DNA of 64,000 bases from Agroathelia rolfsii (Eukaryota > Basidiomycota > Agaricomycetes > Amylocorticiales > Amylocorticiaceae): assembly GCA_018343915.1 (NCBI GenBank), contig JABRWF010000001.1:930001-994000 (forward strand), read 5' to 3'. How positions within the stretch are numbered: the stretch's first letter is position 1; each line of letters starts with the position of its first letter. Below the pieces are notes generated by a model, which saw only the letters and a list, made by a program, of their open reading frames with translations, was not told where the DNA came from and searched no databases. The translations under genes and the position numbers were made by a program. Positions 23,854 through 35,748 of this stretch are shown here, one piece after another.

Positions 23854-25045
23854 CACCTGTATAAGTCCTAGCTAGTTGAATTGAATACAAGGAAGAGGTT
23901 AACGCTCCTAAGGACCAAGATTTCAATGGTTCCGAGTCAATATTTATCTTAACGTAAGAGCTTAGGTCATACATGATCTCATAAAATGTGCGCTGCAATT
24001 GTGAGATCAGTAAGCCTCACGGGGAAGAGGAGCTCCGACGTACCATAGGGCTCATGTTAACCCGAATACATCCCGATTCAAGTGAACTGACCGACATCAT
24101 TTCGTGCACGCATGTCTACAGTAGCGACATCTGGGACCCAATGCTACAGTATACAGCATTTAGCCCCCCATTTACCCTGTCATCGTTCCACAGTTTTGAT
24201 ATTTCTTTCTTCCTGAGCAAGCAAAAGCGTTCTCTCTATATAATATCCAAATATAACGAGATGCGAGCTTAGAAAATGACTGACAGTGGAGCCAATCTGT
24301 ACAGCCGAACCCAATTACGAGCTTGCGAGGTTGAGACATTCTCAAGTGTGTACAGGTTTGGCACTCCGACAGCACGGTCTGCATTTGCTTCCGGCTTTTA
24401 CGCGCGCTTGTCTACTACAGTTGCACTTTCTGAGTGCATATAGCCACCTCAGTTTTTATTTGCCCCACCCTAGCACTGCAGTGATGGGGTGTCGAGATAC
24501 ATTCGCGATGCCCTTGCATTCTTGATGCACGGGCCAACACCCGAGTGACTGCGTGATATAAGCATCACACGTCACCCGGCGCAGCTCTTCAACGGGCCCT
24601 ATGGCTAACTCTCGTTCTTCTTACCTGCTGCGTGCTCCGTGACCTCCGCTGATATTGCGTCTATCAGTCCAACAGCCTCATTGCTAATGGAAGTGCAGAA
24701 GTCAATGTATCGAACACGGTAATGTATCGAAGTTGAATAGCTCGAATATCTGGAACCGCCCCTATGATACTGTGACGTCCCGACGGACGCCGGGGGGAAG
24801 AGCGGAGCTGGAAATGGGGTTTAAAAGTGATACCGCCTATATCAAATGACTGAATGACTTACAAGGCTACTACACTAGTAGGGCAGAATCGACCTTTATC
24901 ACAACACTTGTTACCACTGTCGTTAAACGCTAGGCTACCATCTGGATATCTGAATACAAGCTATTTGTTTTAAACTACCACCCCAGGCCATAATAAATCA
25001 ACGTGCTTTGTTTGCCTACCTTATTCTATTTTTGCTGTGTCTACT
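23854..25045. other. divergent intergenic region, FAD oxidase(-)/DNMT(+)
   Basis: About 1.2 kb without a credible gene. It serves as the upstream region for both neighbours. No shared repeat recognised. Confidence 0.45.
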
Positions 25046-28000
25046 ATGCCTCGTCGCCCGTCAGCATTCGAAGTATCCTATCCTGGGGAAGAGCAGGTTG
25101 AAGAAATAGAGGAGATACTGCCACTCCAAATCCCCTCACTTCCACCTATATCCGCACAAAGAAAGCGGCCGCGCGAAGATGCCCTCGACGAGGATCTCGT
25201 AACACCCGTACGCTCGCTATATTAAGCATTGTCGCCTAGAACGATCTCATCTAAGCTACCATGTCTGGGATGATTAAAGGCAGAGAAATCCATTGCATAT
25301 CAAATACTGCCCAAGTTTGTTCCTCCCCGGGATATCACGATTGAAATAGAAGAACTTGTCCTGAATGGAGAAGATGAAGACATCATTAGGGATGGGAAAA
25401 TCGTGCGCAGGCTAGACAGTTTCTGCTTCTTCGATCCTCAGCTAGAGAATGTGCTCTGCCTTCCGGACAAGTTTGAGTACATGGGCAAGTACAGCTGTGA
25501 ATGTGCCGGTGCCGTTCCACATCCATATGAAAACGATGAAGATGAGGGTCAAGAGGACGGCATTGAGGAAACCCAGCCGCAGAAATTACATCTCAAGAAA
25601 GTCATAGGCTACTCTATCGATTATTGCAAATTCGATGAGTGAGCCGGTTTTATCTTCATCATCAAATCCTACTAAGAGTGGTGCTTCCTGCCGTTAGTCC
25701 GTTTTACGTCGAAACCGAATTTTCTTGGTACATTCTCCAACATCCGTCATCCGAGTACATCCCCCTATATAAACCATTCTATGTCCGACGCAAAGTTGTT
25801 CAGGCCATCCTCTCTGCCGTTGTTTCCAAGCCGAACTTAACATTTGAGGGATTTAAACTTTCGTTCACTCGCATGTACGATAGCCTGTTCCCAGGGGTAT
25901 ACACATTTGGAAACCTCGAGAACTCAGTGCGGAGACTGGTTCCTCTACTGTTAGAATTGACGTTGAACTTGTCATTAGTCCAGCGAACTCAAACGAGTAT
26001 TGGAAGAATACGAGGAAAATAACTTCCATCTTTATGAGAAACTCTGCGCTTCGTCCGTTGTTCAAAAACTTAGAGATGGGAAATTCAAGGCTTCCGCGGA
26101 AGATCACAGGCGTGACGAGCATCCGAGGGGAGGTCACTTCCCTTTGGATAATATACTACCCCTTCATGGCAATCCAGATGACTTGGTGTTGAAGAAGGAA
26201 AACCAAAGCACGTAAGAGAGAAATTTTTAAGAGCCTCCTTTTTGACAATTATGTTTACTCCTATCAGGATTGCCGTCACCCCACTGATTGGATCCATATC
26301 TGCAAAGCATGTACCTGGCCCCTTGAACTTCATAGCATCCAGGAGTACAGAGAAAATTATCCGGAGCAGCGAACAAACACCCGAGGAACGAAGATTTCTT
26401 CATCAGATGTTCAAAATTATTCACCGACCCAGAAAGATTGGAGCCCCCTACGGAGAGAAGTCTCGATTCCTTCGGTATGTTACCTTGGATGATAAGAAAA
26501 TTCCTGTACGTATTTTATTTTTAGGTTTTTGCTTCATTCTAACAAATATGGATAATGTGCATGCTTCTAAAAGGCTGGAGCTATGGTCATGCTAGCAATT
26601 GGATCTCTAGACGGTAAAAATACACCCGAACTTCCCATAAACCCCGATACCAAGAGTACTATATCAGATTACATATGGTATAAATAGTTGATCATTCTTT
26701 TTCATATATTCCCTTCTGAGACCAGTCGTGTCTTGTAGGTTTGGCCAACTGGTGTACATCAACGGCGTCGAAATGACAGGACACATCAGATGGTTCTATC
26801 ATGGTATGTAGCTGTATGGATTGATGTGCGGTGACGCTCATAGGAAGTTTAGGCTCACAGACAGTCTTACAAGAAGTGGCCGATTATCATGAGCTGTATC
26901 TGTCAAGTAAAAACTCATCACCTATGGTCTCGCGATCTTTCATGTAATTAATCACCTGCGCGCATTGGGTTTAGATTCATGCGATGACGTGAACTTGTCT
27001 GCTATACTTTGCCAAACCTTAGTTCACTATATACCTGCGGACCTGATACCACAGACTGATATGCAGGAAGATGAGTTCTTTTGCAGGTAACGCTATCATA
27101 ATCACTCGATATGAATAGCTCATCAAAGAGTTTTTTAGATTCGAATACGATGAAACCACATGCACATTCACCCATGCCCCCAATCCCAATCTTCCCGTTG
27201 CGGACACGGCACCCACTCGGGAGGCTTGTCCTTGCTGTCACATCAAGAAAGAACAATTTTCACGGTCCACAGCACAAGTGATAAGACAAGAGCTTTCATA
27301 TGGGGGATACAAGTACCACATCGATGACTTTATTCTTATTCAAACCCTTGAAGAAGGACCGTGTCGCATTGGTCAAATAACGGAGTTTACTACTACGCGT
27401 GAAGGCAAAGGTGTGTTTGTGCGTATCTTGGGTCGCATTGTCAACCTTGAAGGTCTTCCAGAGACATATCTTCGAGATGAGGTCTGCAATCAGCTTTATA
27501 AATTTACGAAGCCATATTTACAGTTTTAGCAACTGTTTATAGAGGCACCTATTTCTAACCGACGAGGAGCAAGTTGTACCCGCGGATCTCATCATCCGCC
27601 CATGCTTCGTTGTTCCGTACGACTCCCTTGACACCTCGGAAGATTCTTGGACGTCATTTTCAAGCGACCATTTTTATGTGGTATATGCTGTACCCGCTGC
27701 TGACAAAAAATTCTCATGGACAAATAAGAGGAGGCTACTTGATATAAATCTAACCGTTTGTAAACCCTGCTTCGAGGCACGCCTGGGGGAGATGAAAGAG
27801 CGAAGGCAGTTCCGAGAGGTGAAGGAACCTCTACGTGCACTGGATATATACGCCGGGCTTGGTGCTTTCGGGCGCGCTATGGAAGAGGACGGCGTGGTTC
27901 AGGTAACACACATGTGTGAGATTAGCCCTAGCGCAGCAATGACAGCTAAGTAAGGGGTTTTTATTTATTTCCATCTTATACTCCATGCCAAATAGTATAT

Positions 28001-29872
28001 TCTCCAGGAAGAATAATCCTGGGAGCGTTGTTTGGAATCAAGATACGAATCGAGTGTTAGATTGGCTGGTCCGTTGGGACAAGGATTCGTCAACGGCGAA
28101 ACCTCCGAAACAAATATATGATGGACAAACGGATCTGGACTCACCCATCAAACAAGGCGACATCGATTTATTACTCGCTGGTTTTCCCTGGTGCGATAAT
28201 ATCTGTTTATACTTCACAAATTTTCCTTTAATCAACCATGATTACAGCCAAGCTCATTCCGATCTCAATCAATACAAAGATAAACGAGATATGAAGAGCT
28301 ACATGTATCTCAACGCGCTCAGCTTTGTCGATCATCTCAGGCCATCTTATGTTGTGGTGATTCTTTTATTTGTTCATCTCGAAGCGTTCTTGATTGAGTT
28401 ATTGCATAGTTTGAAAATGTCCCCGGATTTTTCAAACATGACACCCCCCTGAATGGTCGTAACAGCGAGACAATGCGCATGGGTGGCCTCAAAATTATTC
28501 TCAGATGTTTGCAGGAGATGAAGTGCGTACCTCTTACTTCAACTAACTGTTGTTTTGCCTTATGTTACTTTTCTTTGGGCATCACAGCTATCAAGTTCGT
28601 TGGGGGAAACTTCAAGCAGGGCACTACGGCACACCTCAGACACGCGTGCGTTTTTTCCTCTTCGCCGCAAAACGGAGGTATACCCTCCCGGAGATGCCCC
28701 AGCCCACACATGATTTTCCTGCATTGGACAAACTAGAGGTGGAAGTGCCTATAGGCCATCGGTTGCGTCTGATCAGAACAACAAGAGGTACCGCACCGCT
28801 CCCGCTCATTACAATCGAGGATGCTCTGTCAGACATGCCGCACTGGGATCTGTATGTTTGATATATCCTTTGACTTTGTTCCTGGTCTTTAAGGGTGTTC
28901 TGCTTTTTTCCCCTAGGGAAAACCCATGGACGATATCATTGCCAGAAACCAAGAGAATTGAAGTTCAAGAACGCAAAAGACAGGGTATCCCAGCAATGAA
29001 AGTAGTCCAGGGAAGCGCATACACAACAGTGGACATGAACTATAGGTTCTCTCCACGGACTTCGTTCCAACGTCAAGCACGTGCCGCTCTTAAACAGAAC
29101 TCACCTAAGCAGAATTTTGTACGAAATTTCAACGACAAGGTTACAAACAGGTAAGATGGAGCTAAGATCAACCTCGTGTTTGCCAAACCGCTCATGATGT
29201 GATGGTGTTTACTAGGATTATCTCAATCCCCATACAGCCAAATGCAGATTATAGAAGTAGGTTCTATTGCCTTTGTGTACATTTCCTCGCGCCTTAACGG
29301 GGTTAAAACAGGTCTTAGCAGCCATCAGATGGAATACCAAACAGGAAATGCCGTATCTGCGGCTGGAAGGGCGGGCTATCGAGCTGGTAGGCATCTTATA
29401 TGTGCAGTCTCGGCCTGAACTGATAATCTATCCAAGGCATGTACGGAAGGCCTGAGAAGGATAAGTGGTTTAATACCGTAGTAACCAACATGACACCCAC
29501 AGCGAAACAAAGTCGAGTCATTAATCCCTGGGTAAGTAGCAATCGGAAGAAATTTACGCATATATATACCGATTCACCATATAGTGCAACCGCACAAATA
29601 CAGTACGAGAATTTGCAAGGCTCCAAGGAATACCTGATCACTTTGAAATCACCGCCATCAGCGATAGGATTGTTACTGTACGTTATCATTCACTTATACA
29701 GATATTAGCTTGGAGTCCATCCTGGCATGTACTGCGAGGCTGATGAGTGTGTTCGACTTGTCTACAGATGATCCGGCAGATCGGAAATGCTGTTGCGTGG
29801 CCGATGGGACGTGCGCTAGGGCGCGAGCTGGAAAATGTCGAGTTTGAGCGTTGGCGCAAAGAGCAGCAATAA
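25046..29872 (+). CDS. DNMT1: DNMT1-type DNA (cytosine-5) methyltransferase
   Basis: I rebuilt 21 exons: 25046-25207, 25280-25638, 25698-25926, 25979-26211, 26268-26505, 26574-26677, 26739-26803, 26844-26906, 26975-27086, 27139-27481, 27543-27949, 28008-28190, 28248-28356, 28410-28522, 28588-28851, 28917-29150, 29216-29256, 29312-29386, 29437-29531, 29585-29677 and 29768-29872; 1208 residues. A replication-foci (RFD) domain (about 60-330) precedes two BAH domains (about 400-540, 590-700). Catalytic motifs: I DIYAGLGAFG (737-746), IV GFPCQ (Cys833), VI FENV (870-873), VIII QTRVR (924-928), X IGNAV (1179-1183). It should copy CG methylation after replication. Intron 12 splits the Cys833 codon (TG|C). 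The exon 3-4 junction is the least certain (52-, 40- or 34-nt intron options). Confidence 0.92.
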
Positions 29873-29987
29873 TGCCTCGGTATTCAACCAGATTGGACAA
29901 TGGCATCAGGGTCAATCTTTGTGAATAGTGTATATAATGATTTAATGATATCGTGGAATTGATATATGAGCATTGCGTACTATATGC

Positions 29988-30592
29988 CTATGACGAATCA
30001 TCCTCGTCTCCATCTAAAGCCTCATAGCCAACCCAGATAACTTCGGAGCAGCTATCGCAACCGAACAAATGACTCCCATTCTCTAGATTGTCTTGGGATA
30101 TGATATAATGTCCACCACAGCGGCATGCGTGCGTCCATTGAGCCTTGTCAGGGTTTTCGTCGAACTCGGACAAAGAAATAACATGAGCGGGACGTGGGCC
30201 ACTTGGTTGCGATGCAAGCACATGGTCATAAGTAGCCCTTAGAGCGTTAGAAGACAAGGTTGCATAGGCCTCTTTGAGTAGGTCGATGTCCACGATGTCC
30301 GAGTTGGAGACGTCGTCATCTTTGATCTCTCTGCGGCCGTAATGCTTGTCGGGGTGATGAAGCAGCAGGGCGCGACGGTATGCCTCCTTGACCTCTGTTA
30401 GCGATGCATTGCGAGGAATCGCCAGCAGCTGGTAAAAATCGATGGTGGATTCCAGCTTGAAGATCTTGTTGAACTAGCTGATGGTGGTGGTGAGAAAGAA
30501 ACAAAGAAAAGGTGTTTTACAAGTATATTTTCGAGTTGGTCACCGACAGCGACCTTGTCGTCTTCTAGATCTCTTGCTCTTTCCACTGGCAT
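29988..30592 (-). CDS. DPH4: DPH4-like J-protein of diphthamide synthesis
   Basis: Exons 30592-30521 and 30473-29988 with a 47-nt intron give 185 residues (yeast Dph4/Jjj3 172). The J domain reads DFYQLLAIPRNASLTEVKEAYR then LLLHHPDKHYG with the HPD tripeptide, and LLKEAYATLSS. The C-terminal half is the CSL zinc finger: CRCGG, about 25 residues, then CDSCS. The protein supplies electrons/iron to the Dph1-Dph2-type step that makes diphthamide on elongation factor 2. The C-terminal exon is secure. The first exon is inferred, because the J-domain frame is closed by a TAG that doubles as the splice acceptor. It lies head-to-head with ASK1, the start codons 8 bp apart. Confidence 0.82.
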
Positions 30593-30600
30593 CTCCTACA

Positions 30601-32971
30601 ATGCCCCAGACAGAAAAGAAGAGCGACATCGTCCTAGAACCTCTCATGCCCAAGCTACCACACTGGCAGCCCACAAACGATCCCAACAACATTGTCATTC
30701 CAGGCTTAGACACTTCTGCCTCGGTCCACGACCAGATCGACCAGATCGAGCAGCTCATTACTCTCAAACTCCAGGTCGGCATACAACGTCCCATGCCAAC
30801 GAATGCCCTACACTCAGACAGATCCTGACCTGCGCAGGATGTCGACACAAATTTTGTCAAGATTCAGCAGGTGCTTACGACACGCATCCTGCCCGCATTT
30901 AAGCGGTTTTCAGTTGGCACAGAGCCCGTAAGGGAGGCTGCGAAAGTACAATTCAGATTTCATATAAGACTCGAGTATACTTTAATAACATGTATCTATA
31001 TAGTTCTGGACATCGTTCTACGAGCAAGCTGCTCAAGTACGCATTCCTACCGAAGACGATTTTGAGACGGTACAGGACGAAGAGACAGTACGACAGGAGG
31101 ACGAAGCGTCCTCTATTGCGCCACCGCTCCCTCAGGATGATATCACATCCTTACCAGATGATAGTCTCATCTCCTCAGATAGCTCTTTCGCTCCTGCCCA
31201 GGGTGCCATTTCTTCTACGCCTGCAGCAGGACTACGTTTCCATGACTCAAGAGCACGACAAGACAGCTTCAATGAGCATACGGTAGCTGATCCATCCTGG
31301 AACCCGCTCGTAGAATCACCCCTTCAGCACCTAGATCGTGAAATGCAAAGTCTCACAATCGATGACGAACGCTCCTTGCAATTCCAAGACGCGAGCCACA
31401 TGGGCGATATCACCGCGCAGCCGACTCCGAAACCAGAAGACTATAAAAAAGACAGGGCCAAGAAGAAACACGAAGAACCACTCATACGCAATGTCTTCAG
31501 GCAGCAGCATCAAGCACCAGATGAAAGCCAATTCGATCAACCCTCTTCTTCCTCAATACTGCCTACACCACACGTACGCCGCCTAGGCGTATCTCCTCTA
31601 CGAATAAAACCAAAGCCTAAAACACCCGTTGTGTCAAAGCACCAGAATCCGTACCTACCGTTGGATAAGAATCCTGCAGAGTGGGACGGGCTGGTCGATC
31701 TTACTACGACATCATTAGGGACGCCACCACGCGCGGGACATCAGCGATCCGGAAAGCACCAACACCCTTCATCAACTTCACACTCCATTGCCGATGCTCA
31801 CGACGATTACGATTACGAACAAGAGGGGGACGAAATTTCAGATGACTCGGACCTTGATTTGCCCGCGGGCATGTCTCCACCTGTATCTCTTCCTTTCGCA
31901 CCCGCGCCGCGCTCGTCAATGAGTCTCGGCCTGCTACCCAAGCTTGGACGTACACCGCGCAAGGAGGCTATCGCGCGTATTCGGCAAGACGTCATGCATT
32001 CTGCGAATCGGCAGGGTGGTACCGCCGACCTTCCGGACAGCCCACGCGGGGTGGCCAAGGGGAAGGGTAAAGAAAGAGCAACAGAAAAAAGCACTCTGGA
32101 TTCACAATATGCCGCGATGCTACTCCGCAAGTACAACAATTCCGGAAAAGAGTCAAGAGAGGAACAAGATACATCGAGAGCGAGTAGTATGAGTACCCTT
32201 CCAACCCCGCCGTCAATTACGGCGCGTTATGGGCACACTGAGGACACAATGAGCAGTATTGGGATGAATGAGAGCATGCAAAATCTCATGACGCGGAGAT
32301 ACGATTTGGGTGTAGGGGCCTATGCCGATCTCAGCGGGACTGCCAAGGCTCTACCGAAGACGTCGCCGGGGATTGAGGAGCTGCGTAAGCGGTATCCAGG
32401 TCTAAGTGATGAGACGATAACACCATTACCCCCATCGGACGACGAAGATGAGGATGATATGGATGACGATCTTGAAGCTGTAAGATTGGGGGTATTCTCG
32501 GCGCACACAGGGGCCAAGCACGCGCAGCAGCAGGAGCGACAGCATCTCCACGAAGCAGACTACTCGTTTGGATCCTCAAACGCGTCAACGGATTCGATGG
32601 ACGATTCATTTGGCGATGAACAAGAGCATGATGTTGGCCAGCATCTTGATGATCCCGCCGAAGGTGCTGAAGGAGGTGATGGATTCGAAGATGACTCTTT
32701 TGATGATGATAGTCCTTACAAGCCTCGCTTCCATCATGACGAGGAACCGACGGAGACGTTATTTGGCGTTACGCCCGCGCACAGGCTCCAACGCGAGCGA
32801 GAGCGTGAACGGCAGGCGCAAGCGTTGGATGGACAAGGCCGGTTGCGTATGATGGGCGAGGAGCTCATGCAACAGGATACGATCGGCATCGGTGCACAAC
32901 TCGCGCGGGCTGGTAGGATTGAGGAGAGTCCAACCCCGTGGAACGGTGGAGCTGCAGCGGGAAGGCGATGA
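30601..32971 (+). CDS. ASK1: DASH complex subunit Ask1
   Basis: Exons 30601-30774, 30838-30945 and 31004-32971 give 749 residues. The conserved Ask1 domain is N-terminal: IPGLDTSASVHDQIDQIEQLI, TLKLQ-DVDTNFVKIQQVLTTRILP, FKRFSVGTEPVREAAKFW and TSFYEQAAQVRIP. The remaining 600 residues are acidic and disordered, with Ser-Pro/Thr-Pro sites (TPRAG, SPLRIKPKPK, TPLPPSDDE) as expected of a CDK target. Ask1 belongs to the ring that couples kinetochores to spindle microtubules. It is longer than yeast Ask1 (292), as is common in filamentous fungi. The last exon is one uninterrupted 1968-nt frame. Confidence 0.9.
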
Positions 32972-33259
32972 TGGTTACAAAGTTCGTTTACAAGTTTGTA
33001 AGTCTACCAGCATATCTAAACCCCTGTCTAACCACGACACCTTCATAGTCCTGATCATTTTTTTTTATTTGCTAAAATATCCAGCACCTGCTTTCTTTCT
33101 TTTTTGTTTGTCTGGAAGATACTGTAATCAAAAAGTTTCGCATTGATGACGATTTAACAACGCATTATCAGATTACTGTTAGCATCGACTGTTCAGGGCA
33201 AATCAGATTGAATATTATACACAGCCAACTACGATTATGATTGTCGCACAGGTATAGGT

Positions 33260-34528
33260 TGTTGGAATGGGCAATCCATGCCTCGATGGGAGTGACGGAG
33301 TCACGGTCACATGTAGTGTGACCATGTTATGTAGCTGCGATTTTTTGTAGTAGCTACTTTATTCGTTTGTCCGCGTACCGCGTAATAAACGTTAGTGGTA
33401 ATGGGTGTAATGTAGACTACTTGTAGTCCACTAGTTACCTATAGAAAAGACAATACACTTACTTGTTAGAAAAGGTATGGTCTGTTTTGTAATAGGTAAA
33501 GGCAAGTTGAAACCTATATGTGTGAAAGCAGTTAGTAACTGTTTACACCTAAGATAAGATCTGTTATCTAGCCAGTGTCTCGTAAGAACACTTACTTTAT
33601 ACTCCTTTAGAGTAAGGCTTTGATAAACTGTCTTTTGTAGACTTTGTAAGTCTGTTAGTGAAGTTAGTACTGTGAGCTAGTCCTTAGACTATTTAACTCA
33701 CTTATTTCTGATGAAATAACTTGTCATTTCCAGCCGATTTTGCTGGTGCTTATATAATACAAAATATTCTAATTTCTACAAGATTAGTAAGCCATTCCTG
33801 TGCTTATCTAATCCGCTTAGTAAGAAAAGTTGCTTACAAATCTGCTTATAAATCAGCTTAGTAATATTCCTATTTGCTGAATAATATGCTTGATAAGCAG
33901 TTTGTGCGCTTGGTAAGCAATCTGTGTGCTTAGTCAGTAATTTGTATAGTATTAGTAAGTAAAGATGTCTATTTATCTCAATATCCTATTATTAGATCTG
34001 TATTAGTAATATTTTATAAACATTACTAATATCATGGGCTTGCTTAGTAAATATTTTGGTAATTTATAAGCAAGGATCTAGGTCGTGAAAAATCAATTAG
34101 TAATATTCATGATGGATGTTGAGAAATGAATATTTAAATGGAATTGTTTAATATTTATGGAAAAGATATTCAGAATTTGATAAAGTCAAGTGACTTCAGA
34201 TAGGATAATCTTATCTCTGATAAGATTAGATATAATTGAATATTGAAAATATTAAATAAATGAATATAATTGAATATATGCATATTATTTCAATGAATAT
34301 ATGCATGTAAAGAATTGTTAATATCTCAACAACGAACGGTTGTAAAATCATGAAATAAATATCTATGTATGATATGATGTTAGAGGATTATTTGAAGTAT
34401 TCATTGGAATTATTGGAAAGATATGAAGACTGTAAATATTCAATCTTTCAACACCGCATCCAAGTACAAGGACAAGCGTAATGCAATCTTGCTTTTGACT
34501 CATTACTGGATGGCTCGCTTTTCTCACA
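33260..34528 (+). repeat. solo LTR (195-bp family), split by a 1.07-kb insertion
   Basis: The LTR starts TGTTGG at 33260 and ends CTCACA at 34528, with a 5-bp duplication TAGGT at 33255-33259 and 34529-34533. The left part (33260-33381) and right part (34458-34528) match the unbroken copy at 34570-34763. No internal region or second LTR remains, so this is a solo LTR later interrupted. Confidence 0.85.
33382..34452. mobile_element. AT-rich unclassified insertion inside the solo LTR
   Basis: 1071 bp with no coding frame lies inside the LTR. The pentamer ACCGC flanks it (33377-33381 and 34453-34457), as if duplicated on insertion. The body is AT-rich with many AGTAAG/GCTTAGTAA variants between 33780 and 34080. 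The two ends are not clear inverted repeats, so I cannot name a class. Confidence 0.5.
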
Positions 34529-34569
34529 TAGGTTACAAATCCCCAAAGTTACTTCAATAATCGTCTAAC

Positions 34570-34763
34570 TGTTGAAATGGGCAATCCATGCCTCGATGGG
34601 AGTGATGGAGTCACGGTCACACGTAGTGTGACCATGTTATGTAGCTGCGCATTTTTGTAGTAGTTACTTTATTCGTTTGTCCGCGTACCGCGTCCAAGTA
34701 CAAGGACAAGCGTAATGCTATCTTGCTTTTAACATATTACTGGCTGGCTTGCTTTTTCTCACA
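34570..34763 (+). repeat. solo LTR of the 195-bp family
   Basis: A 194-bp sequence beginning TG and ending CA, flanked by the duplication CTAAC (34565-34569 and 34764-34768). It lies only 41 bp after the previous solo LTR, but each has its own duplication, so they are independent insertions. Confidence 0.88.
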
Positions 34764-34990
34764 CTAACTTGGCTGGATATATGGTTTCTAGTTAAATGGT
34801 CACAAATACAATAGATACTGTCTGAGACATAATGAGGATATGCAGCTGGTCCCACACTCCAATCTTTTTATTTCTTTGCACTAGCAATGCATCTCAGACT
34901 AGTCCTGAGTTTTTAATTTGTTATTGAGCTGTGTTATTAATCACATTGATCTCCAGTTGGTTGTACTATTGCACATCATACAATCCAAGC

Positions 34991-35004
34991 ATGGCTGCCA
35001 TTCT
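34991..35004 (+). pseudogene. 5' stub of a broken small secreted-protein gene
   Basis: ATG plus the first codons (MAAI and part of the next) of a signal peptide. The frame is resumed at 51007 after removal of the 16-kb nested retroelements; ATTCT at 35000-35004 is the left copy of the duplication. The 200 bp upstream resemble the sequence upstream of the intact relative at 52474. Confidence 0.65.
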
Positions 35005-35196
35005 TGTCAAGGCTTGCGCTCTTGACTTAACCAACAAACGTAAACCCTCTTGAAGGTACGAGGGACGGGTTGTAAGACCCCTTTTTACTATGTGTTACTA
35101 GGTTGGCTTATAACAGACGCGCACATGCTCCTGTTGCTATCCTTTGTAATAGTACTAGTAAGCCTCTACTTTGTTAGGGTCACGTTTGGTACTCTA
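35005..35196 (-). repeat. left part of a minus-strand solo Gypsy LTR
   Basis: Reverse complement of the last 192 bp of the chromovirus LTR, ending TTGACA at 35005. Element A inserted at its CTCTA site. The rest of the LTR is at 50189-51001. The flanking duplication ATTCT occurs at 35000-35004 and 51002-51006. Confidence 0.88.
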
Positions 35197-35748
35197 TGTT
35201 ATGAGTTGGACATTTTTTGCCTTTTTCTTACAAACATGTACATATTTTTATTGTATTTTTACGATTTTTATTGACTGAGATACGGACGAAATACCTTGCA
35301 GGCGACATCTTGACGCATGTGTGACTGGCTGTGTTAGCCCCACGTGACAGGAGTGCTCGTGACAAGAGTATATTAGGAAGGCGGAGTCTAGATCATTCCC
35401 TTTCATCAAAAGGTCTAGACTCAGGAACCAGGGTCGTTCCGATCACTGTGCGATTACTAAGGAGTACTAGACTCATCATTCCAATTGGTTGCTCATCGGA
35501 CTTAGGCACAAAGCACTGCCCCTGCATTCTAGTCATTTCCGCTTACGAACCCTGCTGCGCACAGACCATTAAGGCTGCGCACGGGCCCTTCATTTTATGT
35601 ATAAATACAAGCTTGTAGCCCTTACCTGAACCTTAGCTTCGACCTTCTCGCCTTCAGGTAAGGGCACCCCCCCATTTGTATTCCTTACATAAAAACTAAT
35701 ATATTATCTCGCCTTCAGGCTTGTTCATCTTAGCCCATTCCCCACTTC
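35197..35748 (+). repeat. 5' LTR of element A, left part
   Basis: Starts TGTTATGAG. It holds a TATA box (TATAAATA, about 35600) and the start-site hairpin, then is broken at ACTTC by element B. It continues at 43250. Confidence 0.9.

Noticed and set aside
35331..35618. Recurring 95-codon open frame MLAPRDRSARDKS in each LTR
   Set aside because: It lies in the LTR, overlaps the promoter and start site, and is conserved only because the LTR is repeated. No evidence for translation.
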